NCBI GenBank assembly: GCA_026991575.1
Contig: JALXBF010000122.1
Span: 1-49,275 of the forward strand
Length of the DNA: 49,275 nt
Source: Planctomycetota bacterium
GTDB lineage: Bacteria > Planctomycetota > Planctomycetia > JALXBF01
Direction of reading: 5' to 3'
Shown piece after piece: positions 25,091 to 34,063 of this stretch; the first letter of the stretch is position 1; each line of letters starts with the position of its first letter. The position numbers and the translations under genes were made by a program. The notes under the pieces were generated by a model. That model searched no databases and was not told the origin of the DNA. It saw only the letters and a program-made list of their open reading frames with translations.

Positions 25091-26329
25091 CTAGTGGGTT
25101 CGCAGGCGGGTTGGTCGGCCGGCTAGCGTGTTGAAGAAGTCGCGTTTCATTGCGTCTTCGTCGATGTCCAGGATTAGCCGCAGCGGTGCGGAGCGGTTGG
25201 CGGCGCGTTTCCAGCGGTATTTCTCGTCTGGACCACCTAGCTCTGCTGGCTCGACCCGCACGAGCCACGGGAGGCGGCGGGCAAGGGCAATCACGGTCGC
25301 CACGGCAGTCACGTCGTACAGCGACTTTGCGCGCTCCCGGCGTAGCACGATCGGATGAACCAGACCGCGCAGGTAGCGACCCAGTGGGTTGTCCGGATAC
25401 AGGTCTTGCTCGTGCCGCGTGTCTACGGTCAAGCTGGCTCCCGGTGGCCGTTCAAGGATCACCCACCAGGGTAGCCGACTGCGCGCGACCACGTGCACGG
25501 CCCAAGGATCGTTGCGGCCGTTGAACGAGTCGATGTGCGCGTGTTCGGGGCCGCCCCCCAGCCAGCAGATCTGGAGCCGCCCGTGCACCTCAAGTCCTTC
25601 GCGACGAGCCTGCAGGATGGCACTGGCCACGTTCGTGCACGGCCCGACCGGAATGACCCAGACAGGATCGCCGGGAACCGACCCGCGTGCCGCTGCCAGG
25701 ATCGCTTCGCTGGCCTCCGAAACCCTGGGCACGGTATCTTGCCATCGCTGGCTCGGTGGAACAACCAATCGGTAAGGCGAGCCGCGAAAAACGGGCGGGA
25801 TGCGACCGACATCCAGCCCGCTACAGCGAGCGAGATCGAGCATGTGAACGATTTCTGCGTAGTTCATCGCCTCCTGCCACGCTTCATTGGCCCGACCGCC
25901 GTGATGGGCGCTGTTGATTGCCAGAACGTCCAGCTCACTGAAGAGGGCGTAGGCAAGGTAGTGCTGGTCGTCCACTTCGTTCTTTGCATCCGTGTCCAGA
26001 ATCACGCGTGGCACAGGCCGCTCGCCCGGCCTGTACACGCGCAGCAGCATAGTACAAACGTGCCCATCAGCCCCGGTGATCAGCCGCACGTGGTAGCGTC
26101 CCGGTTGGCGAAACGTGTGCCGGACGACCGGACCGCTCGCCTCGGCACCGTCGCCGAAGGACCACCGTAGGCGCAGGGTATCATGGCGTCCGGTCGGCAC
26201 GATCGCTCGGAATTCGACCGGCCGCCCACAGACGGCTCGTTCGTTCAGCGGCTTAATGTGAACGGTGGACTCGGAGGGAAGTAAACCTAGGCCTCCTGTG
26301 AGTAACGCCACAGCAGCAAACGGCAGCAT
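25091..26329 (-). CDS. secreted PKD-domain nucleoside hydrolase-like protein
   Basis: The 412-residue product starts at an ATG with GAGGTGAG upstream and has a Sec signal (LPFAAVALLTGGLGLL). Residues about 25-105 form a PKD-like Ig fold (LRWSFGDGAEASGPVVRHTF). From about 110 it resembles inosine/uridine-preferring nucleoside hydrolases: RVILDTDAKNEVDDQHYLA is the N-terminal Asp cluster (usually DTDxGxDD), and WVIPVGPCTNVASAI is the family's GPLTN-like motif. The cluster is changed from DTDPGIDD, so activity on nucleosides is uncertain; PF07632-like cellulose-binding relatives are an alternative. It is likely periplasmic. Transcribed on its own, it lies just upstream of the MerR promoter. Confidence 0.75.
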   Translation of the reverse strand: MLPFAAVALLTGGLGLLPSESTVHIKPLNERAVCGRPVEFRAIVPTGRHDTLRLRWSFGDGAEASGPVVRHTFRQPGRYHVRLITGADGHVCTMLLRVYRPGERPVPRVILDTDAKNEVDDQHYLAYALFSELDVLAINSAHHGGRANEAWQEAMNYAEIVHMLDLARCSGLDVGRIPPVFRGSPYRLVVPPSQRWQDTVPRVSEASEAILAAARGSVPGDPVWVIPVGPCTNVASAILQARREGLEVHGRLQICWLGGGPEHAHIDSFNGRNDPWAVHVVARSRLPWWVILERPPGASLTVDTRHEQDLYPDNPLGRYLRGLVHPIVLRRERAKSLYDVTAVATVIALARRLPWLVRVEPAELGGPDEKYRWKRAANRSAPLRLILDIDEDAMKRDFFNTLAGRPTRLRTH

Positions 26330-27169
26330 GGCTCACCTCGTCCAGGTGTGCGACCGGCCCCGACGGGCAGCTGGGTGCCGGCACCGGCTCGGGACGATTT
26401 CGAACGGTGCACGACGGCCACTAGTTTAGCGGTGCACGGCCGCCTACAGCCGCGCGCGAAGACCGGCGCGCGCTTCGCGGTCGGCTGCCTATCCTATCGA
26501 CCACCATAGAGTCTGGATGAGGGTACGGTCTGGGCCGGGGCAGACCCTGGCGTGGTTGCACCGCGTCCGCAGCCCGACGAAGAGCCAACGTCTACTGCTG
26601 CAGCGTAGAGGCCACGTCGGGCGAGCGGGCTGTCGCCGGAGCACGACGTTTGGTGAGAACAGAGTTCGGCGACGCCGCGCAAGGGGTGCTTGTCCGGTTG
26701 GAACCGCTCAATGAGCGAGGAGCCGGTAACTGGTTTCCGAGACGAGCGGCGGCCTTGCAAAGCGGTCCATTGACCGGCTCGCTGCTGCGAGACCGCATTG
26801 GCAAGATCCGTATGGCTCGTCAGCTCCCGCTCGATCTTGCCAGTGGGCAGACTGGCGGCAGACCGTTCAGTCCCGAGCACGTTGCCGATGGGCTCGCCGC
26901 TAGAGCCTATCTGCTGCGAGCACTCTCAGCGCCCGGCGCCGCGACAGGTGTGGGGTTCGGGAAAGCCGCTCTCGGGACAAGCGTAGCTTGTCGTCGCCGG
27001 AGCTACGCACATGGATTCGAACGCACGCGCAGACCTCGCCGGTGCCGAGGTTTGTAATGCCGTTGGTACCGCCGTGCGATCCGGCACAGGTGGGAAACCG
27101 GATCGCGTTGCGGCCGTTAGGGCGGTAAGCCCGTGCTTCTTGCATTCCGCTCCGGCAAAGGACGTCAGT
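26330..27169. other. intergenic region, no gene seen
   Basis: I see no convincing protein-coding frame in these 840 bases, nor the conserved cores of RNase P RNA or tmRNA. A GC-rich dyad near 26451-26480 (GCGCGCGAAGACCGGCGCGCGC) could fold into a hairpin. The base composition is unlike the neighbouring genes and may reflect decayed DNA. Confidence 0.4.
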
Positions 27170-27242
27170 GCGCCCGGAGGGACTCGAACCCCCAGCCTGC
27201 GGATTAGAAATCCGCTGCTCTATCCAATTGAGCTACGGGCGC
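27170..27242 (-). tRNA. tRNA-Arg (TCT anticodon)
   Basis: The minus strand folds into a 73-base cloverleaf. The acceptor stem is GCGCCCG/CGGGCGC, the D stem GCTC/GAGC, and the anticodon stem GCGGA/TCCGC around loop TTTCTAA (anticodon TCT). The variable loop has 5 bases, and the T arm has the loop TTCGAGT. The discriminator base is A at 27169, and CCA is not encoded. Confidence 0.96.
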
Positions 27243-27729
27243 GGTTGCATGTAGAACAAACGCACGTAATTCTAAGCGATCGTACCTCGTAGTGTTTCGC
27301 CCTTGGGCACTCCTGACGCAGCCGACTCAGCTCCTGCGGACGCTCCCCCCGGAGCGCGTCTCCAGGAGGCGGGGAGCGAAGTGGGCCGTGACACTGCTTC
27401 GCGCAGGGTCGGCCGGTATGCCTGCCAGACCCCGCGGAACTGGCGATCGGGAGAGCTAGCGCCTCGGCCCGTGCCGCTGCCAGGCAACCGGCAGCACGAA
27501 GCCACTGCCCGCTCCACGCGGGCTAAGCTACCGGGTCCGGCACCTCGTTCGGAAACACCCGCCGTCCGCTTTGTCCTTGCGTCCCTGCGTCCACGCCACA
27601 AGAGCAAAATCGGCTTGCCTCCGACAGTGTGTCCCGGCCAAGCCGGTCCGGACAGATCCCGCTCGGTTCACCTCTCACGCCGGGGTCGCTACGGGCAGCC
27701 AATGCGCTGCTGGCGTGTCAGCCCGGCGG
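27243..27729. other. intergenic region, no gene seen
   Basis: There are 487 bases between tRNA-Arg and the DUF1080-like gene. Open frames here have no recognisable product. I see no promoter for the tRNA in the immediate upstream 50 bases. Confidence 0.35.
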
Positions 27730-28449
27730 TCACGGGTTCGCCGGAGGCTGAACCCTAACACCGCGAAGCACGAAATCGTCAAAGATGCCCGTGTCATCGA
27801 ACGAGCCCACGCCCACACGGCCCCAGACGAACGTCTTGTCCTCCGCCGTCATGATCGGCTCGGGCTTATCGTCGATAAACACGGCAATCCGGCCATCGGC
27901 GACCGTGCGTTCGATCCGCACCGTGTGCCAGCCCTGATCCCATGCAAACCCATCGGTTCGTTGCTTGGCAATCGACCGCCGCGGCCGGCCGTTGACCAGG
28001 AAGATCGAGTGGGCGTGCGGATCGGCCTGGCGAGCGATGTGCACGTAGTAGAAATGCTTCGCATCCTGGTAACCGAAGAACAGGCAGAGGTCGCGGTGCG
28101 GGTAGTCCTGCGTGGTAGACCGGACGCGCACCTGGAGCACGAAGTCGCTGACGACCCGGTCCTTCACCAAGGCGATGTTGACCGGACTGCGTACTGGTGG
28201 GTTGTACTGGCTCTGGCGGAACAGGGCGAGATAGCGGTTGGTGCGACCGTTGATTCGCATCTGGTCCAGCGCCCAAGCGGACGGGTCGGTGAACTCCCAG
28301 TCCTTCAGGCTGCTGTCCGTCTCGAAATCGGTCTGGTATACGACCGGCAGCGCGTCGAGTTTGCCGTTCTTCTTCTCTTGATCTTGGCCAGCCCACACAA
28401 GAATCGACAGGCTCAAGACCGCTGCTGCCAGAAGCAGACCAAAACGCAT
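27730..28449 (-). CDS. secreted DUF1080-like (concanavalin-type) protein
   Basis: The ATG at 28449 has GGGAG upstream and gives 239 residues with a clear signal peptide (RFGLLLAAAVLSLSILVWA). The remainder fits the LamG/DUF1080 beta-sandwich common in planctomycetes: YQTDFETDSSLKDWEFTDPS, RDLCLFFGYQDAKHFYYVHI, GWHTVRIERTVADGRIAVFI and GRVGVGSFDDTGIFDDFVL. DUF1080 proteins are linked to 3-keto-glycoside hydrolysis, but most members are uncharacterised. A longer start (28587) would place the signal internally and is not supported. A candidate promoter lies at 28559-28587. Confidence 0.8.
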   Translation of the reverse strand: MRFGLLLAAAVLSLSILVWAGQDQEKKNGKLDALPVVYQTDFETDSSLKDWEFTDPSAWALDQMRINGRTNRYLALFRQSQYNPPVRSPVNIALVKDRVVSDFVLQVRVRSTTQDYPHRDLCLFFGYQDAKHFYYVHIARQADPHAHSIFLVNGRPRRSIAKQRTDGFAWDQGWHTVRIERTVADGRIAVFIDDKPEPIMTAEDKTFVWGRVGVGSFDDTGIFDDFVLRGVRVQPPANP

Positions 28450-28558
28450 CGGTGCCGTCTCCCGTTGTGCCCGCAAGGGGCGAAGGTATCGGGGCAGATC
28501 CGAAGTGACCGACCAAACCGCGAGCTCAAGCCGCCACGTGCCTCCTTGACCAGCAAGT

Positions 28559-28587
28559 AGTTTACCCAAGCATCCCAGATCTTTCAA
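28559..28587 (-). promoter_or_regulatory. possible promoter for the DUF1080-like gene
   Basis: On the minus strand TTGAAA (28587-28582) and TAAACT (28564-28559) are separated by 17 bases, about 110 bases before the start codon. Confidence 0.4.
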
Positions 28588-28629
28588 TTTTGCCAGACCA
28601 CCGCAGTACGGCCGGGGCGGCAGCCCAGC

Positions 28630-30771
28630 CTAATCGGGCATTTGACAACTTGTTGCGCCGGCAGCTACCAGGTAGCACTGCTCCACGTAGTCGCGCACCA
28701 TCCGGTCCGCGTTGAATCGCCAGCCTAAGGTGCGGATCGCTCGCTTCATCTGCTCGATCCAACCGCGCGGCACCCCGTCTTCGTCCCGCTCGTAGTAGAG
28801 CGGCACGACGACCCGCTCCAGGGTACGGTACAGGTCCAGCGCGTCGTTACGGTCCTGGATCTCTGGATTCGTGTGGATCCGTCCCTTGCCGAACGCGAAC
28901 CCGTTGGTACCGTCGTACGCCTCGGCCCACCAGCCGTCGAGGGTAGACAGGTTCAGCACGCCGTTCAGTACGGCCTTCTGACCGCTGGTGCCCGATGCTT
29001 CTAGCGGGCGTCTGGGATTGTTCAACCAGACGTCCACCCCCTGTAGCAGGTGGCGTGCGACGTTCATGTCGTAATCCTCGATGAAGGCGATCTTTCCGCG
29101 GAAGCGGGGATCCTGGGCCAGCTGCGCGATCCGTTGGATGAGTTGCTTGCCAGCGTCGTCGCGCGGGTGAGCCTTACCCGAGAAGATGAGCTGCACGGGG
29201 CGCTCCGGATCGTTCACGATCCGGTCGAGGCGATCCAGGTCCGAGAAGATCAGCGTCGCCCGTTTGTACGTGGCGAAGCGGCGGGCGAAGCCGATGGTAA
29301 GCACGTCGGGCTGCATCATGCGCGACGCGAACGCGATTTCCTCCTGCGAAGCACCGCGCCGCTTTAGCTGGCGGACAAGCCGGCGGTGGACGAAGTCGAG
29401 CATGGACGCTTTCAGTGTCTGGTGCACCTCCCAAAGCTCGCCATCGTCGACCTCTTCGATCCCCGCCCAGACCTCCGGATCGCTCGTACGCTGCGTCCAG
29501 TTGGGCCCGAAGTAGCGGTCGTAGAGTCGATAGATCTGCGGCGCCAGCCAGCTCAACACATGCACACCGTTGGTGATGTGACCGATCGGAATCTCATCCT
29601 CGGAACGGTCTGGCCAGAGCGGGTGCCACATGGTCCGGGTGACACGGCCATGCAGAGCACTGACGGCATTGGCCCGCAGACTGCCTTTCAGCGCAAGCAC
29701 GGTCATGCAGAACGGTTCGTTAGGATCCTCTGGCCGAACCCGTCCCAGCCGCATCACGTCCTCGACCGAGAGGCCGATCTGGTCGGCGAGCGGGCCGAGG
29801 TGCTCGGCGATCAGGTCGTAGTCGAAACGGTCATGGCCAGCAGGCACGGGCGTGTGTGTCGTAAAGACCACGTGCTGCCGGGCCACGCGGAAAGCATCTT
29901 CAAAGGAGCGCCCTTCCTCATGGATGTACTGCCGCACCAATTCCAGGACTGCAAAGGCGGAATGCCCCTCGTTCAGGTGCAGGCAGCCGGGGTCGATGTT
30001 CAAGGCCTTCAGCGCGCGCAGGCCACCAACCCCCAGCAGCAGTTCCTGGCGGATGCGGGTGCGCATGTCGCCGCCGTAGAGTCGTGCCGTGAGCTCGCGG
30101 TCCTCGGGCCCGTTTGCGTCGATGTTCGAATCCAGCAGCAACAGCAGCGTCCTGCCAACCTGGATCCGCCATACCCGCGCGTAGATCGGGCCGTTGCGCG
30201 TATCCACCTGCACGACCACCGGTTGTCCGTCGCGGTCGAGCACGGCGTCCATGGGAAGTTTACTGGTATCGACGTTGATGTACTCCTCGACTTGCCAGCC
30301 GTCTTCGTTGAGGCGTTGCCAGAAGTAGCCCTGGGAGTAGAACAGGCCCACGCCAACCATGGGCACGCCCAGGTCCGAGGCGCTCTTGAGCACGTCGCCG
30401 GACAGGACACCGAGGCCGCCGGAGTAGATCGGCAGCGATTCGTGCAACCCGAACTCGGCAGCCAAATAGATGACAGGTCGAACCTGCAACACACCGCTGC
30501 GCGTCGCGCCCCAGGTGTCGGTCGCGGTCATGTACTCGCCGAGCCGGCGGTAGGCGTAGTTGATGCGGCTCTCGAGCACAAGTTCACGAACGCGCGCCTC
30601 CACCTCCTCAGGCGTCAGCTCCTGTAGCAGCGCCACCGGATTGTGCTGCAGTTCCCGCCATCGCTGCGGGTCGAGCGCCCTGAAGATGGGATCAAGCTCA
30701 GGCTGCCAGGTCCACCAAAGGTTGTGCGCAAGGATCTGGAGCTTTTCGTAGATCGTTTTCGTGGCATCCAT
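28630..30771 (-). CDS. glgP: alpha-glucan (glycogen/maltodextrin) phosphorylase
   Basis: The enzyme releases glucose-1-phosphate from alpha-1,4-glucans with phosphate, using pyridoxal phosphate. The ATG at 30771 (GGAGGAG upstream) gives 713 residues, the length of the short bacterial class. The N-terminus is the DUF3417 region (YEKLQILAHNLWWTWQPELD). Then come YSGGLGVLSGDVLKSASDLG and CLHLNEGHSAFAVLEL, both typical of the family, and near the end EASGTSGQKAVLNG with K599 as the pyridoxal-binding lysine, followed by LSTLDGWWAEAYDGTNGFA. It probably serves glycogen or maltodextrin turnover. No other glycogen gene is in the window. Confidence 0.95.
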   Translation of the reverse strand: MDATKTIYEKLQILAHNLWWTWQPELDPIFRALDPQRWRELQHNPVALLQELTPEEVEARVRELVLESRINYAYRRLGEYMTATDTWGATRSGVLQVRPVIYLAAEFGLHESLPIYSGGLGVLSGDVLKSASDLGVPMVGVGLFYSQGYFWQRLNEDGWQVEEYINVDTSKLPMDAVLDRDGQPVVVQVDTRNGPIYARVWRIQVGRTLLLLLDSNIDANGPEDRELTARLYGGDMRTRIRQELLLGVGGLRALKALNIDPGCLHLNEGHSAFAVLELVRQYIHEEGRSFEDAFRVARQHVVFTTHTPVPAGHDRFDYDLIAEHLGPLADQIGLSVEDVMRLGRVRPEDPNEPFCMTVLALKGSLRANAVSALHGRVTRTMWHPLWPDRSEDEIPIGHITNGVHVLSWLAPQIYRLYDRYFGPNWTQRTSDPEVWAGIEEVDDGELWEVHQTLKASMLDFVHRRLVRQLKRRGASQEEIAFASRMMQPDVLTIGFARRFATYKRATLIFSDLDRLDRIVNDPERPVQLIFSGKAHPRDDAGKQLIQRIAQLAQDPRFRGKIAFIEDYDMNVARHLLQGVDVWLNNPRRPLEASGTSGQKAVLNGVLNLSTLDGWWAEAYDGTNGFAFGKGRIHTNPEIQDRNDALDLYRTLERVVVPLYYERDEDGVPRGWIEQMKRAIRTLGWRFNADRMVRDYVEQCYLVAAGATSCQMPD

Positions 30772-31029
30772 CGAGTCACGCTCCTCCGTGCCCGGGGTCC
30801 GGTCCCGCTCAGTCGAGCGGCTGACAAGAAACTCTAGCACACTCCGGGTACAGCGTCCATGCGCGCCGAGACGCCCGCTCGATGGTCTCCGTGTGCTTCT
30901 GCGGCTCTAAATCGCCGGGCTGCGACGACGGGGCCGGCACGCTACGCGCCACCATTATCTCCGACCACACATGGGCCCCGGCTCGCCGGCAGCCCGCCTC
31001 AAGCTGGCCACACACTTGGAAGGCACGTC

Positions 31030-31179
31030 CTACTTCTTCTTGCGCGACTTCTTCTTCGCGCCCGTTCGGGTCGACTTGCTCGTTGCCGCCTTCTTCCGGC
31101 GGCTGCTGCCGCCGCGGCCAAAGATCAACTCCCAGCCCTCGGCATACTTCTTCGTGCTGCCGACGCGTACGATGCTCAT
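31030..31179 (-). CDS. 49-residue basic protein, planctomycete-type short protein
   Basis: This very short gene starts at an ATG with GGGGAG 9 bases upstream. The product begins MSIVRVGSTKKYAEGWELIF, then GRGGSSRRKKAATSKSTRTG, and ends AKKKSRKKK before the stop. The conserved-looking N-terminal 20 residues joined to an arginine/lysine tail recall short basic proteins I associate with planctomycetes. The function is unknown; nucleic-acid or ribosome association is a guess from charge. A candidate promoter lies at 31256-31284, and an inverted repeat (AGCCCG/CGGGCT, 31218-31232) sits in the leader. Confidence 0.75.
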   Translation of the reverse strand: MSIVRVGSTKKYAEGWELIFGRGGSSRRKKAATSKSTRTGAKKKSRKKK

Positions 31180-31255
31180 TGCCTATTCTCCCCTTCCGCA
31201 CCAAACCGTCTGAGACGAGCCCGAAGCGGGCTACATCAAGAACCGAATCATTAAA

Positions 31256-31284
31256 GACCTACGCCGCGGCGTGAGCTTGGTCAA
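31256..31284 (-). promoter_or_regulatory. possible promoter for the 49-residue protein
   Basis: On the minus strand TTGACC (31284-31279) and TAGGTC (31261-31256) are separated by 17 bases. The -10 is weak. Confidence 0.4.
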
Positions 31285-31622
31285 GTCCCGGCCGCGCCCG
31301 CACGGCCGCTGGTCTCGGCCGACCAACGTCGCGTGGCCGGGACGATCACGCGCAGTGCGGGCGGCCACGCCTGCGGGTTGTGGGGCCCGGATGGACCATG
31401 CCGGCGGGGCAGCACCGGCCTGGGACGCTAGCGAGATTCGACGTACTGTGCTGTCGGCTCAGCCTGGCTGGCGCAGCGATCGCCCTCACCACGCAGACCA
31501 TCCGGAAGATCGTGACCTATAGTAGAGCGGAAAGACTCGGTAGCCGAAGGGTGCCAGACCTTCCCCTTCGAGCCCACACTGTGCCCACCCCGGAGAATCG
31601 CCACGTTTGCGCGGAGACGACC
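31285..31622. other. intergenic region between divergent units
   Basis: This stretch lies between the minus-strand promoter of the short basic gene and the plus-strand esterase. CCTATAGTAG (31516-31525) resembles a -10 element for the esterase, but no good -35 is seen at 17 bases. No gene is evident. Confidence 0.35.
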
Positions 31623-32720
31623 ATGCGCTGTCGAACGCTCCTTTGCGCCTGTGCCCTGCTCAGCACCGCCTTTGCCAGCGACGGGCAGGCCCAGCCGTTT
31701 GCGGGCCAGATCTGGGACTTCACCAATAACAGTGGCCGTGACTACCGGGTCTACTCGCCCTCTCTCGGGCAGAAGCGGGACGTGTACGTCTACACGCCAC
31801 CGGGCTTCAGCTGGGAGAACACGGCCACGACTTACCCGCTTCTTATCTGGCTCCACGGCTATCTGGGCGATGAACGGGATTTCCTGATCACGGTGGCACC
31901 GATTCTGGACCGTGCCATTCAGCGTGGTGATTGTCCGCCGCTGATCTGCATGGCACCGGACGGCAGCATCGCCGGCGACTTTCCCCGGGACGACCCGCTG
32001 GAGAGTGGTGGTGGCAGTTGGTTCGTGAACTCGGAGCGGGGTAAGTTCCAGGACTACCTGGTCAAAGATCTGTGGCAGTGGGTGCATGAGAGATTTCCAA
32101 TCAGAGCCGGTCGTGACGCACATGCGATCGCCGGCTGGTCGATGGGTGGGTTCGCAGCGTACAACATCGCGTTGAAGTACCGTGAGCGGTTCGCGATCGT
32201 CGCAGGGGTGTCACCCCCGCTGAACATGCGCTACGTTGACCTGAACGGCAACTACTCCACCGACTTTCGACCGGGCCGGTGGGGCCTGCGCAAGTCGTTT
32301 CCCGATCCAGAGGAGACCCTAGCCTACTTTCCGTACGACACCTTCATCCTAGGCATTCCGACCCGGGTGCAGATTCCGATCACCGCTGAAATGTGGTTCG
32401 GCCCTGTGTGGGGGCTTGGTCGGCGAGGCGCGGAGTTTGTGAGTCGGGAGAGTCCTCTGGAGCTGATGGCGCGCAACCCGGTCCGCCCCGGTGAGCTGGA
32501 CATGTACGTGGCCTATGCCAAAGACGACCCACTGAACATCGATGCGCAGGTAGAATCGTTCGTTTGGTGGTGCCGGGAAAGCGGCATTCCGATTACCGTG
32601 CGCGCTGGCTACGGCGGCCACACGACTGAATTCCTCCAGCGTCAATTGCCGGACTTGTTCCGCTGGATCGGCCAGCGGCTTCGCGAACGACTGGCCACGA
32701 AACGCTCATCCGGGAGTTGA
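31623..32720 (+). CDS. secreted esterase (esterase D / feruloyl-esterase-like alpha/beta hydrolase)
   Basis: The ATG at 31623 (GCGGAG upstream) gives 365 residues with a signal peptide (TLLCACALLSTAFASDGQA). The fold is the putative-esterase family: KRDVYVYTPPGF, YPLLIWLHGYLGDE for the oxyanion region, and the nucleophile S173 in AGWSMGGFAAYN. The candidate catalytic histidine is H333 in YGGHTTEFL, and the acid is probably in the AYAKDDPLN region. Substrates may be acyl groups on plant or algal polysaccharides, but this cannot be told from sequence. The next gene starts 5 bases after its stop, so the two form a pair with a shared exported location. Confidence 0.85.
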   Translation: MRCRTLLCACALLSTAFASDGQAQPFAGQIWDFTNNSGRDYRVYSPSLGQKRDVYVYTPPGFSWENTATTYPLLIWLHGYLGDERDFLITVAPILDRAIQRGDCPPLICMAPDGSIAGDFPRDDPLESGGGSWFVNSERGKFQDYLVKDLWQWVHERFPIRAGRDAHAIAGWSMGGFAAYNIALKYRERFAIVAGVSPPLNMRYVDLNGNYSTDFRPGRWGLRKSFPDPEETLAYFPYDTFILGIPTRVQIPITAEMWFGPVWGLGRRGAEFVSRESPLELMARNPVRPGELDMYVAYAKDDPLNIDAQVESFVWWCRESGIPITVRAGYGGHTTEFLQRQLPDLFRWIGQRLRERLATKRSSGS

Positions 32721-32725
32721 TCACC

Positions 32726-33679
32726 ATGATCCGCTCGACCGCACTGCTCCTGGCCCTGGCCATGGCGGCGTCGGTGCTGGACAGCGTCGCGAGAGGACAG
32801 TCAGCGGAAAGGCCACGTGACCCAGCCGCCGTGCGGCTCAACAAGGTCATCGCCCGGTTCGAGGCGGGCAAGCCGGCATTCGGCATCTTCGTCTCCGACC
32901 CGACGCCGCGCAAGGCGGTCATGTTGGCCGCCAGCCCGCTGGACTTCGTCGTCATCGACATGGAACATACCCCTCTGGCATTCGATCGGCTGGAAGCATT
33001 TCTGACCAGCTTCGTCGACCGCCGTCGGCTGGCGGCGAAGGGAAACTTGCAGCTGGACGTAGCGCCCATCGTGCGGTTGGCGCCGTACGGCCGCGAGCGG
33101 CTACAGTTCACGATCAAGCAGGCGCTGGACCTGGGCGCGTACGGACTGATGCTGCCGTTCATTGAAACGCCCGAACAGGCGCTTGCCGTCGTACGCGCTG
33201 CGCGCTATCCTCAGCCCCGTGGTGCTGCGGATCGTGAGCCGATCGGGCAGCGCGGTGCCGCGTACGGTTTTGCCGCCCGGCTCTGGGGGCTGTCGCCGAC
33301 CGAGTACGTTCGTCGGGCGGACATCTGGCCGCTGGATCGCCAGGGCGAACTGGTGCTGATGCTTCAGATTGAAAGCGTCACGGGGGTGAAGAACATCGAA
33401 CGCATCCTGGCTGTGCCTGGCGTGAGCTCGATTTTCATCGGCCCCTCTGACCTGGCGTTCTCGCTGGGCGTACCCGTCGGCCACCCGGACCATGAACGAG
33501 CGATCCAGACCGTGCTAGCAGCGTGCAAGAAACGCAACGTGCCGTGCGGGATCACGGCGAGCGCAACAGACGTGCGCAAGCGGCTCGCCGAAGGGTTCCG
33601 GTTCGTAACCGTCGGCGGGGACGATCAACTTGGCGAAGGTGTACTCAGGACCCTGCGGGCGGCCCAGCAGCGTCGGTAA
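32726..33679 (+). CDS. secreted HpcH/HpaI-family aldolase-like protein
   Basis: The ATG at 32726 has GGGAG upstream; a TTG 9 bases earlier overlaps the previous stop. The 317-residue product has a signal peptide (STALLLALAMAASVLDSVARG), unusual for a family that is normally cytoplasmic. The barrel shows FGIFVSDPTP, DFVVIDMEHTPLAFDRLEAF, QALDLGAYGLMLPFIETPEQ, MLQIESVTGV (metal-binding Glu) and IFIGPSDLAFSLGV (metal-binding Asp). These are the 2-keto-3-deoxy-acid / citrate-lyase beta family motifs. It lies 5 bases after the esterase gene and may act on acids released by it; that link is inference. Confidence 0.85.
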   Translation: MIRSTALLLALAMAASVLDSVARGQSAERPRDPAAVRLNKVIARFEAGKPAFGIFVSDPTPRKAVMLAASPLDFVVIDMEHTPLAFDRLEAFLTSFVDRRRLAAKGNLQLDVAPIVRLAPYGRERLQFTIKQALDLGAYGLMLPFIETPEQALAVVRAARYPQPRGAADREPIGQRGAAYGFAARLWGLSPTEYVRRADIWPLDRQGELVLMLQIESVTGVKNIERILAVPGVSSIFIGPSDLAFSLGVPVGHPDHERAIQTVLAACKKRNVPCGITASATDVRKRLAEGFRFVTVGGDDQLGEGVLRTLRAAQQRR

Positions 33680-33691
33680 CGCTCATCCCCC

Positions 33692-34063
33692 CTAGGCCTG
33701 TTGCCGTCGTGCCCCCGGCAACACCCCTGCTGCTGACGGCTGATCGTGCGGCGGCGACTGGTCGCCGTCAGCGCCTGTGGCAGCCAGCTCAGCCGAAAAA
33801 CCCCGCGCCGCTTCACCGCTGCCGTGAGCCGGTTCAAGCGGGCGCCGTTGCACCAATTCCAACTGCAACACCTCAGCGATCTTCTCCACCGTGGCCAGTC
33901 TCAGGTCGCGCTCGCCTTTCAGGAACCTGGTGATCACAGCCGGCGCCACGCCCGCCTCCTTGGCCAACCGGTAGACGCTCATCGGGCTGTTGCGGATCGC
34001 CTCGCGCAACGATTCGCTGAGGGTCGGACGCCACAGCCTAGGTTGTCGGGTTGGGGAAACCAC
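33692..34063 (-). CDS. XRE-family helix-turn-helix transcriptional regulator
   Basis: The 123-residue product starts at a GTG with GAGGAGG 7 bases upstream. Residues about 13-68 form a Cro/C1-type HTH: SLREAIRNSPMSVYRLAKEA, GVAPAVITRFLKGERDLRL, TVEKIAEVLQLEL. The C-terminal 50 residues are Ala/Gly/Pro-rich, with no recognised effector domain, so the signal it responds to is unknown. It ends 12 bases from the aldolase stop in convergent orientation. Confidence 0.8.
   Translation of the reverse strand: MVSPTRQPRLWRPTLSESLREAIRNSPMSVYRLAKEAGVAPAVITRFLKGERDLRLATVEKIAEVLQLELVQRRPLEPAHGSGEAARGFSAELAATGADGDQSPPHDQPSAAGVLPGARRQQA

Noticed and set aside
27571-28560. Long plus-strand open frame of 329 codons
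   Set aside because: Antisense shadow of the DUF1080-like gene, which has a signal peptide and family motifs on the minus strand.
29386-30627. Long plus-strand open frame of 413 codons
   Set aside because: Antisense shadow of the alpha-glucan phosphorylase gene.
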